Shown: positions 17,347-25,470 of the stretch, one piece after another
How positions within the stretch are numbered: the first letter of the stretch is position 1
Layout: each line of letters opens with the position of its first letter
NCBI GenBank assembly: GCA_964558715.1
Contig: CAZLFD010000001.1
Coordinates: forward strand, 24,564-88,563
DNA: 64,000 nucleotides
Source: JBGSOV01 sp964558715
GTDB lineage: Bacteria; Patescibacteriota; Gracilibacteria; CAIRYL01; GCA-016699755
Direction of reading: 5' to 3'
Made by a program: the position numbers and the translations under genes
The notes under the pieces: model-generated
Databases searched by the model: none
Told to the model about the DNA's origin: nothing
What the model saw: only the letters and a program-made list of their open reading frames with translations

Positions 17347-18180
17347 ATGCCAGCACCCACAACGCTTGAGAAAAACACCACTAACGGCTTCGAAATGACT
17401 TCGCAGCACCTGCTGCCACGTTTGCACGCGTGCTTTGGCAACCCAGTATCTCCCCAGGCATATGTGAGTATCGATGCTCGCCTGGAGAAAAAACTATCGG
17501 TCTTGTGGGGCAGTATGTTGCCGGCGGAGCGTTTTGCAGGTTTCTTACACCTCTCTGGCCAGGTGGTAAATGAGACTCGCTTCGAATTACTGAGAATCGC
17601 ATTGCTGCCTCCAGATCACTTTTATAATCCAGCTTTACAGCCACTGAGCGATCGTTTTGAAACTTCGATGCAGGATCATCTTGGTGGTTATTCTCCTAAT
17701 CCACTACCGTGGCAGCATGGGATTCGTGAAGAGATTGATGACCCAACGGCATATCAGCAGAGTATTTTGCACATTCTTGAACAGGGCCCTTTTCACTTGA
17801 TGCCAACCTCAAGACGACAAAAAGATTGGGTACCCAGTGAGCACCACTTGGTCCCTCGCAGCAGAAGGCGCTGCTTTAAATATCCGAACGGGGAGTTTTA
17901 TTGTGCTAATCAAGATAAGGGGTTCCGCCTGAAAGGTTCTAACGTTATGAAGTTGCCGTCTCGTGTGCACGCAATGTATCACGAAGTATTTGCGAATATG
18001 CACCCACTAGAAGGCCTATCATTGCTTGTAGATTCGATCGAACCTTGTCTGTCAGAGAATGCTCTTGCAAGATTGCGGCGAATCACGCAAATGCAACTAC
18101 ACGAGTTCTACCTCAAAAAGCTACTGTTTCCGCACGAGCGTGACATTGTCTTAAGACGAGAACGAGCAGTGCAAAATTAA
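17347..18180 (+). CDS. HNH-endonuclease-like protein
   Basis: 277 residues. The first 160 residues are not recognised. Residues 164-172 (PSEHHLVPR) with the following SR, then MKLPSRVHAMYHEVFANMHP (201-220), match the xHHxxPrSR...H..yH.lFgNm.P pattern of HNH-like nucleases common in CPR genomes. H166/H167 and H208/H212 are the likely metal or catalytic residues; a stretch FKYPNGEFYCANQDKGFRL is inserted between the two halves. It is the last plus-strand gene of the island. Nuclease activity is inference from the motif. Confidence 0.5.
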   Translation: MPAPTTLEKNTTNGFEMTSQHLLPRLHACFGNPVSPQAYVSIDARLEKKLSVLWGSMLPAERFAGFLHLSGQVVNETRFELLRIALLPPDHFYNPALQPLSDRFETSMQDHLGGYSPNPLPWQHGIREEIDDPTAYQQSILHILEQGPFHLMPTSRRQKDWVPSEHHLVPRSRRRCFKYPNGEFYCANQDKGFRLKGSNVMKLPSRVHAMYHEVFANMHPLEGLSLLVDSIEPCLSENALARLRRITQMQLHEFYLKKLLFPHERDIVLRRERAVQN

Positions 18181-18599
18181 GAACAAAACGAGAGGGATAT
18201 CAGATGTGCATGAATATGGTCGATTACGCCTATTACAGCTGCGATAGCTCATTTAAAAATCTTACTTTTTGGAGAGAGAAACGATTTGTAATACCTTTCG
18301 GTCAATCATTCGTTTTAATTCTAGCAGATCAAGGCTTTCGTACAAAGCTTTCAATCTGCGGGATTTGGAAGGTATTGTACAAAACAATCTTTATAATAAA
18401 ATGAAAAATAATTCTTCCTCATTTTCTCATGAGTACCACCTTCTTTGAAAGAGAACCCGCATTTTCGAAAGAAGATATTCAGGCGGATTCTCGCTTCTGA
18501 ACCGCCAAAGTACTCACGTCGACAAGGAGACAGGAAACAGAGAAAAGCAGTAAAAGTTTGGCTTCTGTACTCTGTACGCTTGGATACTTACAATCTTGT
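18181..18599. other. Right edge of the island: no gene seen
   Basis: 419 bp between the HNH-like gene and the rplN stop. One 66-codon plus-strand frame (18204-18404) shows no protein-like pattern. A loose inverted repeat GGCGG...CCGCC (about 18482-18506) has no T-run after it. No insertion-sequence end or direct repeat of the left edge is visible. Confidence 0.5.
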
Positions 18600-18968
18600 C
18601 TAAAGTACGTCAGGAGCTTGTGAGACGATTTTTTGAAAGCCTTTGATACGGAGCTCCCTCGCCACTGGCCCAAACACACGTGTTCCACGGGGAATACCAT
18701 CATTATTGACTATTACTACTGCATTTTCATCAAAGCGAATGACTGACCCGTCGCGACGGCGGAGATCACGCTTTTGGCGGACGACAACAGCTTTCTGCAC
18801 GGATTTCTTTTTGACGATTCCCTTAGGAGTCGCGTTTTTTACTGCTACGACAATGGTATCTCCGATTTGCGCGTAACGGCGCTTACTTCCGCCGAGTACT
18901 TTAATACACATCACTTCTTTGGCGCCGGTATTATCGGCAACGGCCAGTGTGGATTGAACTTGGATCAT
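18600..18968 (-). CDS. rplN: 50S ribosomal protein L14 (uL14)
   Basis: Length is 122 residues, normal. Starts MIQVQSTLAVADNTGAKEVM and contains the L14 signature around VVRQKRDLRRRDGS and the conserved NNDGIPRGTRVFGPVARELR. It is last in the rplP-rpmC-rpsQ-rplN block and 2 bp after rpsQ. rplX would normally follow directly but is separated by 10.4 kb. Confidence 0.96.
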   Translation of the reverse strand: MIQVQSTLAVADNTGAKEVMCIKVLGGSKRRYAQIGDTIVVAVKNATPKGIVKKKSVQKAVVVRQKRDLRRRDGSVIRFDENAVVIVNNDGIPRGTRVFGPVARELRIKGFQKIVSQAPDVL

Positions 18969-18970
18969 GG

Positions 18971-19216
18971 TTAGCTGAGTTCAGAAATTTCTTCAGTCGT
19001 AGCAAGGCGCCATCGTTTCAGTTTTGAAAGCGGACGGGTTTCTACGATAATCACATCGTCTCCTACTTGTTTTTTATTTTCTGCATCGTGCGCATGAAAT
19101 TTCTTCGAGCGGCGGAAACGCTTTTGATACTTGGAGTGCATCACATACGTGTGAACTTCGACCACAATAGATTTCTCTCCAGACTTGCTGACGACGGTTC
19201 CTTTTTTTGCTCTCAT
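18971..19216 (-). CDS. rpsQ: 30S ribosomal protein S17 (uS17)
   Basis: Length is 81 residues, normal for S17. It has the OB-fold pattern GTVVSKSGEKSIVVEVHTYV, the basic YQKRFRRSKKFHAHD strand, and the conserved VETRPLSKLKRWRL ending. Two bases separate it from rplN and one from rpmC. Confidence 0.95.
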   Translation of the reverse strand: MRAKKGTVVSKSGEKSIVVEVHTYVMHSKYQKRFRRSKKFHAHDAENKKQVGDDVIIVETRPLSKLKRWRLATTEEISELS

Positions 19217-19217
19217 A

Positions 19218-19430
19218 TTAGGCAGATGTGAAAGATGCGGATAACTGTTGTTGGTTCATTGCGGTAAGGATTTGCGCGACATAGCGCTTGGCTTTCTTTA
19301 GTTTAGCAGTGTCACGCTCTTGCCCTGCAGCAATATGTAATTTGATGGAAAGCACTTCGCGCGTAGCTTTTTCGTACTCTAAACGGAGTTCGTTTTTGCC
19401 CATTGCCACCATGTCTTGAAATGTCTTCAT
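19218..19430 (-). CDS. rpmC: 50S ribosomal protein L29 (uL29)
   Basis: Length is 70 residues, two long helices as expected. NELRLEYEKATREVLSIKLH is followed by the conserved C-terminal helix KLKKAKRYVAQILTAMNQQ. It binds near the exit of the peptide tunnel. One base from rpsQ, four bases from rplP. Confidence 0.94.
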   Translation of the reverse strand: MKTFQDMVAMGKNELRLEYEKATREVLSIKLHIAAGQERDTAKLKKAKRYVAQILTAMNQQQLSASFTSA

Positions 19431-19434
19431 AGGA

Positions 19435-19851
19435 TTAGAATTCTTTCATAACAAATTTCGTCTTCAACGGAAGCTTGTGAGCAGCAAGGCGAAAAGCTTC
19501 GCGAGCGACCGTTTCACCAACACCTTCAAGTTCGAAAAGGACTTTACCAGGAACTGTCGGGAATACATAGAACTCGACGGTACCTTTACCCGATCCCATC
19601 GGTACCTCGGCAGCTTTTTGCGTTACCGGCTTATGCGGAAATACGCGAATCCAAAGTTTGCCTTGGCGCTTAAGGTAACGGTTGATGGCGCGGCGTGCCG
19701 CTTCGATTTGGCGACTGGTAATCTCACCACGGCTAATGGCCTTAAGGCCAAAACTCCCGAAAGCAATCGTGTGCCCCGACTGCGCGAGACCCCGCAGGGT
19801 GCCGCGTCCGCGATGGACTTTGCGATATTTGAGCTTTTTAGGAGTAAGCAT
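19435..19851 (-). CDS. rplP: 50S ribosomal protein L16 (uL16)
   Basis: Start chosen at the ATG at 19851, which gives MLTPKKLKYRKVHRGRG and 138 residues, the normal L16 length; an upstream in-frame ATG at 19908 would add 19 unlikely residues. Landmarks are ALKAISRGEITSRQIEAARR and the conserved KPVTQKAAEVPMGSGKG. It is first in its block. rpsC and rplV, which should lie upstream, are not present; serS on the other strand is there instead. Confidence 0.95.
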   Translation of the reverse strand: MLTPKKLKYRKVHRGRGTLRGLAQSGHTIAFGSFGLKAISRGEITSRQIEAARRAINRYLKRQGKLWIRVFPHKPVTQKAAEVPMGSGKGTVEFYVFPTVPGKVLFELEGVGETVAREAFRLAAHKLPLKTKFVMKEF

Positions 19852-19903
19852 GAAAGTGAGAAAAGCCTCGAAAATATGCGCCTTTTCGCAAAAACGCCGA
19901 GCC

Positions 19904-19933
19904 ATCATGCCGAATAAGAGTGGGGCTTGTCAA
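19904..19933 (-). promoter_or_regulatory. Predicted promoter for rplP-rpmC-rpsQ-rplN
   Basis: Minus-strand TTGACA (19928-19933), 18-bp spacer, CATGAT (19904-19909, 4 of 6). The sequence around the -35 (GAAAATGTATTGACAA) closely resembles that of the rplX promoter. It predicts a leader of about 45 nt before the rplP ATG. Confidence 0.5.
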
Positions 19934-19963
19934 TACATTTTCTGTTATTTTGCACGCTACGAT

Positions 19964-20000
19964 TCCCCTCCCTCTTGATTAGGGGGGGGTTGATGGAGGT
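19964..20000. repeat. GC-rich dispersed repeat, copy R1
   Basis: Shows the pattern CCCCTCCCT-TTGATTAGGGGGGGG-TTGATGGAGG, a C-rich arm, a short TNANT centre, a G-rich arm and a GG(T/C)TGGNAGGGG-type tail. Similar copies occur at 24834-24909, 36023-36058, 60383-60420, 60498-60537 and 61401-61440. This copy lies in the serS leader region. Confidence 0.6.
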
Positions 20001-20058
20001 AGAAATTTACAAGACGAGATATATTTTGCTAAGCTAAGGACAATTCTTTTTCAAGCAG

Positions 20059-21327
20059 ATGCTGGATATCAAGCTCCTCCGAGAAAATCCTGATGACTTT
20101 GACCGCCGCTTACAACGCAAGGGTGTGCCCGCCGGAAGTGTGCAGCATATTCTGGCAATTGATCAGAAGCGCCGGGAATTGATGCAAAAATCTGAATCGC
20201 TCCGTGCCGAACAAAACGAGGCGAGCAAAAAGATTCCAACTGCGACTGCGGATGAAAAAGCAACACTACTTGACCGGATGAAAACCGTATCGGCAGATTT
20301 GAAGCGTGCAGAAGCAGAATTGGCTAGGATAAAAGATGAGTTCGAAGAAAAGATGAACGAACTACCGAATCCTCCGCTCGATGAAGTGCCAGACGGCGGC
20401 GAAGATGATTTTGAAGTGCTTGAAGAAGTCGGTGAAAAACCGCAATTTGACTTTGAGCCGAAGGAGCACTGGGAACTCGCCGAAGCACTGGGTATTTTGG
20501 ATGTCGAACGCAGCGCGAAAATATCTGGCGCTCGCTTCTTTTTTCTGAAAGACGAACTGGCGATTCTGCAGATGGCCCTGATGAACTGGGCTTTTTTAGA
20601 AATCCAGAAACTTAGCTTCTCGCCCACTATTCCGCCGTTTATGGTGCGCGAAGAAGCGATGTACGGAACGGGGTTTTTTCCTGCAGATAAGAATGAGATC
20701 TATACCGTAAACCCGGGTGAAGACGATCTGTATTTGATCGGTACGAGCGAGGTGCCACTTACTGGATATCATGCCAATGAGATTTTGGAAGAAGCCGAAC
20801 TGCCCAAGCGTTTTGCCGGCTATTCCCCTTGTTTTCGCCGCGAGGCTGGTACCTACGGTAAGGATATGAAAGGCATCCTGCGCGTGCATCAATTCGAAAA
20901 GATCGAGATGGTCGCCGTGTGTGCTCCAGAAGATTCTCCGCGAATTCACCAACAAATGCGCGAGGTAGAAGAGAAACTTTTGCAGATGCTCAAAATCCCT
21001 TACCGCGTGGTACTCATCGCCGCTGGAGACTTGGGTGGCAGTGCTGTGAAGAAATATGATCTCGAAGCGTGGCTACCAGGGCAGGGCAAGTACCGCGAAA
21101 TGACGAGTACTTCAAACTGTACCGATTTTCAGGCGCGCCGCCTTGGTATTCGTGTACGTAAAGAGGATGGAGAAATCGTGATCGCCCACACATTAAATGG
21201 AACGGCCGTCAGCAGCCGCCCATTGATTGCAATTCTCGAAAACTTTCAAAACGCCGATGGTAGCGTAGATATTCCCGAAGTGCTGTGGCCGTTTAGCGGC
21301 GGGATGAAAAAGATTACACGTATATAA
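20059..21327 (+). CDS. serS: Seryl-tRNA synthetase
   Basis: Class II synthetase that charges tRNA-Ser. Length is 422 residues, normal. An N-terminal coiled-coil arm (about residues 25-105) binds the tRNA long variable arm. Catalytic motifs visible are motif 2 (FRREAGTYGKDMKGILRVHQF) split around YSPCFRREAG, the serine-site TSNCTDFQARR, and motif 3 (LNGTAVSSRPLIAILENFQ, around HTLNGT). The gene stands alone on the plus strand, divergent from rplP. Confidence 0.96.
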   Translation: MLDIKLLRENPDDFDRRLQRKGVPAGSVQHILAIDQKRRELMQKSESLRAEQNEASKKIPTATADEKATLLDRMKTVSADLKRAEAELARIKDEFEEKMNELPNPPLDEVPDGGEDDFEVLEEVGEKPQFDFEPKEHWELAEALGILDVERSAKISGARFFFLKDELAILQMALMNWAFLEIQKLSFSPTIPPFMVREEAMYGTGFFPADKNEIYTVNPGEDDLYLIGTSEVPLTGYHANEILEEAELPKRFAGYSPCFRREAGTYGKDMKGILRVHQFEKIEMVAVCAPEDSPRIHQQMREVEEKLLQMLKIPYRVVLIAAGDLGGSAVKKYDLEAWLPGQGKYREMTSTSNCTDFQARRLGIRVRKEDGEIVIAHTLNGTAVSSRPLIAILENFQNADGSVDIPEVLWPFSGGMKKITRI

Positions 21328-21600
21328 TTCATCATTTCTTATAAACAAAGCACCTCAGCAACCCGAACGAACACAGCATACTGATGAGCTAGTTAGAGCC
21401 ATTGGTCGATTTCTTGCAAATGGTCGTTCATCAGCAGGAGAAGCCTGCTTCGATAAGACAACAGATTGCAGCTGATACCGGGGAGCAGGTCGAGGCAACG
21501 TTATTACCTGTCGAAAAAACAGTGGAAGGTACAGACTGAGTAAAATACGCACTTGGGGCACATTTTTGTGTGCGCTCCTATGGTCATGCTATCTGCTATT

Positions 21601-21941
21601 TTATCTTCGCTTTTTCTTGCTGCTTTTGTCTGGTTGACCCTTGCCATCCGAATTCAGACGTGATTTTTCGACACCATATTCAGGAAAAAGAGCTGTAAAT
21701 TCCTCACCTGATATCGATCGTACTCTGGGCGGCCCTTCGCCGTTAAACTCTCCTACTAACCTTTTAACACCTTTTTGTATTTCAAATATTATCTCCTGCG
21801 TCACATCTTCAGGAAGTCTAAGCGCCAGCCTACCTTCACAATGTGCATACTTATCATCACATGTCGCTGGCACTATCCGTACGGAATCCTTTTCATCAGC
21901 AGTCGGCGGATTGTCACATCTATCAAGGTTTTTTTACTCAT
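21601..21941 (-). pseudogene. Small unrecognised charged protein, possible homopolymer frameshift at the 5' end
   Basis: An open frame from a GTG at 21873 gives 90 residues with CEGRLALRLPEDVTQEIIFE and a basic tail. Upstream, an ATG at 21941 starts MSKK in another frame. The two frames would join if the A7 run at 21929-21935 (T7 on the plus strand) had one more A, giving MSKKNLDRCDNPPTADEKDS and onward with four cysteines spaced through the first part. Either the GTG is the true start or the run is miscounted or slips. No family recognised. Confidence 0.4.
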
Positions 21942-22018
21942 AAGTCATTAAACATTTACTACTATAATATACTTAACAAAATTTTTGTCAAATATTTATG
22001 ATGGCGCCACCCACTTGC

Positions 22019-23386
22019 TTAAGAAAGACTCAACTCTTTAAAAAACTCGATAAAACTGTTTCCCGCATCCTTAGGCCAACTATGCGGGTCGCCACCGTAG
22101 GTTTCAAAGGTACTACAAAAGATAACTGGATTTCCCTCACGACACTCGATATTTTCTTTACACGTATAATTGCGCACATCGGTGAGCTCCGTTTGCCACG
22201 CACAAAAATTTCTTTCGACCACATTCCTTTTCACGGTATCGCCATTTGACGCGACCACCAGCCGATCGTTCGGATGATGGAAAACCAGGCTCGCCACTGG
22301 ACCGGTACAATCATTCCTATAAGGCGTGCTGCCGACCACACCTTTGGCGCGGATGATGTCTCCGCGTAAGCACGCGAGCTTGTTCGCGAAATAGCCGCCC
22401 AACGAATGCCCGACCACGAAAATATTTCTCCGGTCGATGCAATAATTCTCTGCCATGGCTTGAATGAGTTGGTCGAAGAAAACAACGTTCTCTGCCTGGC
22501 TCCACGAATACGAACTGCCAGACTTAGAGAGCCCTGCCGGATACACGACAATAAACTCAGATTGGGAATTTTTCTGCCAACTATTATTACGCCATTGCTT
22601 CTTTCCTTCGAGCCCCATGTAATCTTGCACCATCGCATTACTATTCGTTCTGCCGTGCAGGGCAACGATCAATCCGTGTGGCGTATTTTTGTTGTATGAG
22701 CTCGGCACGTATTGCAGAAATGCCCGATTCTTTCCCGACACCTCAAGCGGTGAAAGTGAGGTGGATGGGGTTTTTCCGCAGCCGTTAGAGGCAAAGCTGA
22801 TTTCTTTGTCAGCTGAGTGGAGGATGAAATGGTGCGCGATTTCGGCGACTTGCCCACGCAAAACATGCTGCGTGACATTATAATCGCTGATATCGATGAT
22901 CTCGTTTTCCGCTGCGAAAGACTCATACGGCTCGTACCAGTGTTGGCTCGAATCGCCTTTTAGTACTACATCGAGCGTGCGCGCCAAAAATGCCAGTGCC
23001 TCATGCACAGTCACATAGCCGTTAGGGCGAAACAGCCCGTCGATATGTCCGGTAGTGATCCCCTGCTCCTTGGCGGTGCAAATGTATGGTGCGTACCACG
23101 CTGCAGCCGAAACATCCGGGAAGCATTGGTACGAAATATTTGGCTGCGGATAGATTTTCGCCGCTTCCATAGAGATTTTGAGCATCTCGGCCCGGGTGAC
23201 TTTTTCACGCGGATGAAACGAGCCGTCACCGATTCCGCGTACAATCCCCATTTCTTGCAGCGCGTGAATGCTGCCCACGTACCAAGAATCGCCGGTATCT
23301 GAGAAAGCGGCTTGCGCCTGGGAGATTCCCATCAAGCCACAGAATAAAAATAAGAAACCGATTGTTTTTTGTCGACAAGTGATCAT
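22019..23386 (-). CDS. Secreted SLH-domain esterase (PHB-depolymerase/feruloyl-esterase-like)
   Basis: 455 residues. Residues 1-27 are a signal peptide ending SQAQAA. Three SLH modules follow (about 28-200), with typical FSDTGDSWYVGSIHALQEMG, FPDVSAAAWYAPYI and HWYEPYESFAAENEI segments, expected to hold the protein to secondary cell-wall polymer. The C-terminal half is an alpha/beta hydrolase: ALHGRTNSN oxyanion region, nucleophile serine in VGHSLGGYF (about residue 324), aspartate in HHPNDRLV, histidine in GGDPHSWP. It therefore is probably a cell-surface ester hydrolase. The substrate is unknown. Stands alone before the kinase gene. Confidence 0.85.
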   Translation of the reverse strand: MITCRQKTIGFLFLFCGLMGISQAQAAFSDTGDSWYVGSIHALQEMGIVRGIGDGSFHPREKVTRAEMLKISMEAAKIYPQPNISYQCFPDVSAAAWYAPYICTAKEQGITTGHIDGLFRPNGYVTVHEALAFLARTLDVVLKGDSSQHWYEPYESFAAENEIIDISDYNVTQHVLRGQVAEIAHHFILHSADKEISFASNGCGKTPSTSLSPLEVSGKNRAFLQYVPSSYNKNTPHGLIVALHGRTNSNAMVQDYMGLEGKKQWRNNSWQKNSQSEFIVVYPAGLSKSGSSYSWSQAENVVFFDQLIQAMAENYCIDRRNIFVVGHSLGGYFANKLACLRGDIIRAKGVVGSTPYRNDCTGPVASLVFHHPNDRLVVASNGDTVKRNVVERNFCAWQTELTDVRNYTCKENIECREGNPVIFCSTFETYGGDPHSWPKDAGNSFIEFFKELSLS

Positions 23387-23395
23387 GAATGGAGT

Positions 23396-23919
23396 CTAGA
23401 AAAGGGAGTTCAGTTGTTCAAGTGTTTGCGGAATATCAGTTGCCCCGACATTGATGATGACATCATCATTTCTCGGATCAGCAAGTACATAGTCGTAAAG
23501 CATATCAAATTCATCACGTGGGCAGGAATATTCTCGCTGTAAATTGCGCTGCCATAAAGTATCTCTTTCCGACCATAACAAAACCGTTGTTACCGAGAAA
23601 TCATGCTCGAGTGCTAAGCGCTTAATGTCTTGAAAGCTGCCATGTGGACCAGTAAACGACCATGAAAAAAGCCCTTCGTGACAACAGTGTAGCTCCCATC
23701 TGTAAGATGGTTGCGCAGCACAGAAAGATAATTCTGATACGCCAACATATGCTCTTCTTCAGAAACATCGGTTACCTCGCGACTCACGAGGTGAAAATGC
23801 CAGCGGAAGGTATCGAGCTCTAAATGAGCAACTTTGCCAGCAAGGCCTTTTATAAACTGAGTAACGAGAGTTCCCTTCCCGCTCGCCGGTGGTCCACGAA
23901 AAACGAATAGTTTCTTCAT
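23396..23919 (-). pseudogene. Small P-loop kinase, frameshifted at a homopolymer
   Basis: It starts MKKLFVFRGPPASGKGTLVT, a Walker A motif of adenylate-kinase or AAA-kinase type, and reads to about TVVTKGFF (23670). It continues in another frame with FTGPHGSFQDIKRLALEHDF, then VLLWSERDTLWQRNLQREY to a stop at 23396. The break is at a run of six A (plus strand 23665-23670); one extra base would restore a protein of about 174 residues. Either a sequence error or a recent mutation. Probably phosphorylates a small molecule or nucleotide. Confidence 0.65.
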
Positions 23920-23922
23920 AAT

Positions 23923-24180
23923 TCATTTGGAGGCTTTTTTTTTCTGCTTTTGTTTCAACTTTTCATATTCCTGATAATATTCCGACCCCGTTTCACCCAA
24001 AAAACCCGCACCCTTACGCAGGTATTTTTTGACCACCGCAGCTTTGCCCGTTTTTACCTCAGCTTCTTTCGACTGCTCTTTGCTTGCTTTCTCTAGCTTT
24101 GCAAAACCCCACGTCGCGACATTATCGACGGTGTGTTGCACGTGGACAAAGGCTTTGCCGACAGTTTTTCCGAGAGACAT
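23923..24180 (-). CDS. Small basic hypothetical protein
   Basis: 85 residues, start MSLGKTVGKAFVHVQHTVDN, rich in Lys, Glu and Ala, ending in a Lys/Gln tract (KLKQKQKKKASK). No signal peptide or membrane segment. It lies four bases before the small kinase gene on the same strand and is probably cotranscribed. Not recognised. Confidence 0.6.
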   Translation of the reverse strand: MSLGKTVGKAFVHVQHTVDNVATWGFAKLEKASKEQSKEAEVKTGKAAVVKKYLRKGAGFLGETGSEYYQEYEKLKQKQKKKASK

Positions 24181-24320
24181 GATGAATCGACGATTACGTT
24201 ATGATTTAGATCAGCCCTTCGACTTCACTTCGTTTCGCTCTCCTCGAGTCTGATCGACCTCGGAGTCAAAGACAGGGCATGCTTCCATTTCCGATTCGTA
24301 CATCATCGCAAAACGAAGCA

Positions 24321-24397
24321 TGGTGGGCGCGATAGGATTCGAACCTATGACCTCCTGGGTGTAAACCAGATGCTCTAACCAACTGAGCTACGCGCCC
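24321..24397 (-). tRNA. tRNA-Val (anticodon TAC)
   Basis: The reverse complement gives acceptor GGGCGCG/CGCGCCC, D arm GCTC-AGTTGGTTA-GAGC, anticodon stem TCTGG/CCAGG with loop TTTACAC, T arm ATAGG-TTCGAAT-CCTAT, and an encoded CCA. Anticodon TAC reads valine codons. Confidence 0.94.
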
Positions 24398-24477
24398 GTT
24401 TCAAAATTGAAACGCTAGAGGATTGTAGGAATTTCCTTAAGTTTTTGCAATCAATTTTTATTGCATCAATTAGAATT

Positions 24478-24508
24478 TTCCCGAAGAATGGTCGGGAATT
24501 ATTTTTTC
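24478..24508 (+). terminator. Terminator-like hairpin in the ferredoxin leader
   Basis: A perfect 7-bp stem TTCCCGA (24478-24484) / TCGGGAA (24492-24498) with a 7-nt loop is followed by TTATTTTTT (24499-24507). It ends 8 bp before the ferredoxin ATG. No plus-strand gene lies upstream, so it would end a leader transcript of the ferredoxin gene itself. Confidence 0.55.
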
Positions 24509-24515
24509 ACGGACG

Positions 24516-24824
24516 ATGATCACCTGCGTAGTAAAAGACTCTTCGGGAAGCGAAATGGGTCGCTTTCAGCCGAAAGGCGAAAAAAACCTGCTCGATGAAG
24601 CGGCGGATAATGGAATTGAAATCCCCTTTTCGTGCCACGCCGGCGCCTGCATGAGCTGTGCCTGTAAAGTGGAAGAAGGAATGGATAAGATCGATCCGGA
24701 ATTAGACGGGCCAAAATACATCGATACCGATGATGATGTACAGCTCTCGTGCATTGCTGGCGCAAAAGCGGAGTATGTGCAAGACGGCGATGAACATATC
24801 ATCGAATTGACGGTGCTGAGTTGA
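24516..24824 (+). CDS. 2Fe-2S ferredoxin (plant type)
   Basis: 102-residue soluble electron carrier. Cluster ligands are the cysteines in CHAGACMSCACK (C-x4-C-x2-C) and a fourth in DVQLSCIAGA. The N-terminus is a beta-grasp start MITCVVKDSSG, and LLDEAADNGIEIPFSC is the typical lead into the cluster loop. Acidic. The partner reductase is not in the window. A terminator-like hairpin precedes the start and an inverted pair of dispersed repeats follows the stop. Confidence 0.9.
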   Translation: MITCVVKDSSGSEMGRFQPKGEKNLLDEAADNGIEIPFSCHAGACMSCACKVEEGMDKIDPELDGPKYIDTDDDVQLSCIAGAKAEYVQDGDEHIIELTVLS

Positions 24825-24833
24825 TGCGATGTA

Positions 24834-24909
24834 CTCCTCTAAGTCAGGGGAGGTTGGAAGGGGTCGACACAGTGATCAACCCCCCTCCATCTCTCCCTTT
24901 CTTAGGGGG
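24834..24909. repeat. Inverted pair of GC-rich dispersed repeats (R2)
   Basis: A forward unit (CTCCTCTAAGTCAGGGGAGG, about 24834-24867) faces a reversed unit (TCAACCCCCCTCCATC onward, about 24875-24909), so the whole can form a long hairpin. It lies between the convergent ferredoxin and rnpA genes, overlaps the last bases of rnpA, and could stop transcription from both sides. Confidence 0.6.
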
Positions 24910-25267
24910 ACAGCGGTTTCGGAGGAAACCGCCATTGCTCTAGCCGAGCAAAAGCTTTTTGCATTTCTTCTGTCAGCGCATTGAAATCGGCATCGTGGGC
25001 ATCGGCAAAACCGATAAGCACAATGCGCAGCGGCACAAGTGGGTTAATGGGAAACCTCGCCGCTTCAGCAGCGGCAATCAACCTGCGCCGAATGCGATTA
25101 CGCTTTACAGCGGTCTTCGCCGTTTTTTTCGAGACGACCACTGCCAGGCGCGGTATCTCATCGTAGGCAGGAACGGCGCGGACAACAAAAAAAGGGGTAT
25201 GTAGTTTTGCCCCTTTTTGAAATACCGTAGAAAAACTGCGCGTTAGGCGTTGCTGCTTGGGCAGCAT
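24902..25267 (-). CDS. rnpA: Ribonuclease P protein component
   Basis: 121 residues, basic. It starts MLPKQQRLTRSFSTVFQKG and carries the RNR signature KTAVKRNRIRRRL that contacts the RNase P RNA. It helps mature the 5' ends of tRNA. It lies 6 bp downstream of rpmH, the classic rpmH-rnpA pair. Its end overlaps one arm of the R2 repeat. Confidence 0.93.
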   Translation of the reverse strand: MLPKQQRLTRSFSTVFQKGAKLHTPFFVVRAVPAYDEIPRLAVVVSKKTAKTAVKRNRIRRRLIAAAEAARFPINPLVPLRIVLIGFADAHDADFNALTEEMQKAFARLEQWRFPPKPLSP

Positions 25268-25273
25268 AGCATA

Positions 25274-25402
25274 TTAAACAGAGAGTTTTGCACGTCCGCG
25301 GCGGCGGCGAGCAGTAAGTACGCGGCGCCCACCTGGGGTGCGCATGCGCGACAGAAAGCCATGTACTCTTTTTCGGCGGCGATTCTTGGTTTTGCTGATC
25401 AT
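25274..25402 (-). CDS. rpmH: 50S ribosomal protein L34 (bL34)
   Basis: Only 42 codons, read from the ATG at 25402: MISKTKNRRRKRVHGFLSRM, then RTPGGRRVLTARRRRGR, ending KLSV. This is the standard L34 pattern (RKR.HGFL.RM.T..GR.VL..RR.KGR). It is six bases before rnpA and probably cotranscribed. The upstream region carries two sets of TTGACA promoters and a terminator. Confidence 0.95.
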   Translation of the reverse strand: MISKTKNRRRKRVHGFLSRMRTPGGRRVLTARRRRGRAKLSV

Positions 25403-25423
25403 CTGTCAAAAGAACGTAGAGGC

Positions 25424-25453
25424 ATTCTGTCAAAAACTTTTCGTTGCTGTCAA
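25424..25453 (-). promoter_or_regulatory. Possible proximal promoter for rpmH-rnpA
   Basis: Minus-strand TTGACA (25448-25453), 18-bp spacer, CAGAAT (25424-25429, 4 of 6), predicting a start about 15 nt before the rpmH ATG. TTGACA also occurs at 25429-25434 and 25405-25410. It lies downstream of the terminator at 25471-25502, so rpmH could be expressed from it regardless of that terminator. Confidence 0.4.
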
Positions 25454-25470
25454 TACGTATTGCTCCGAAT

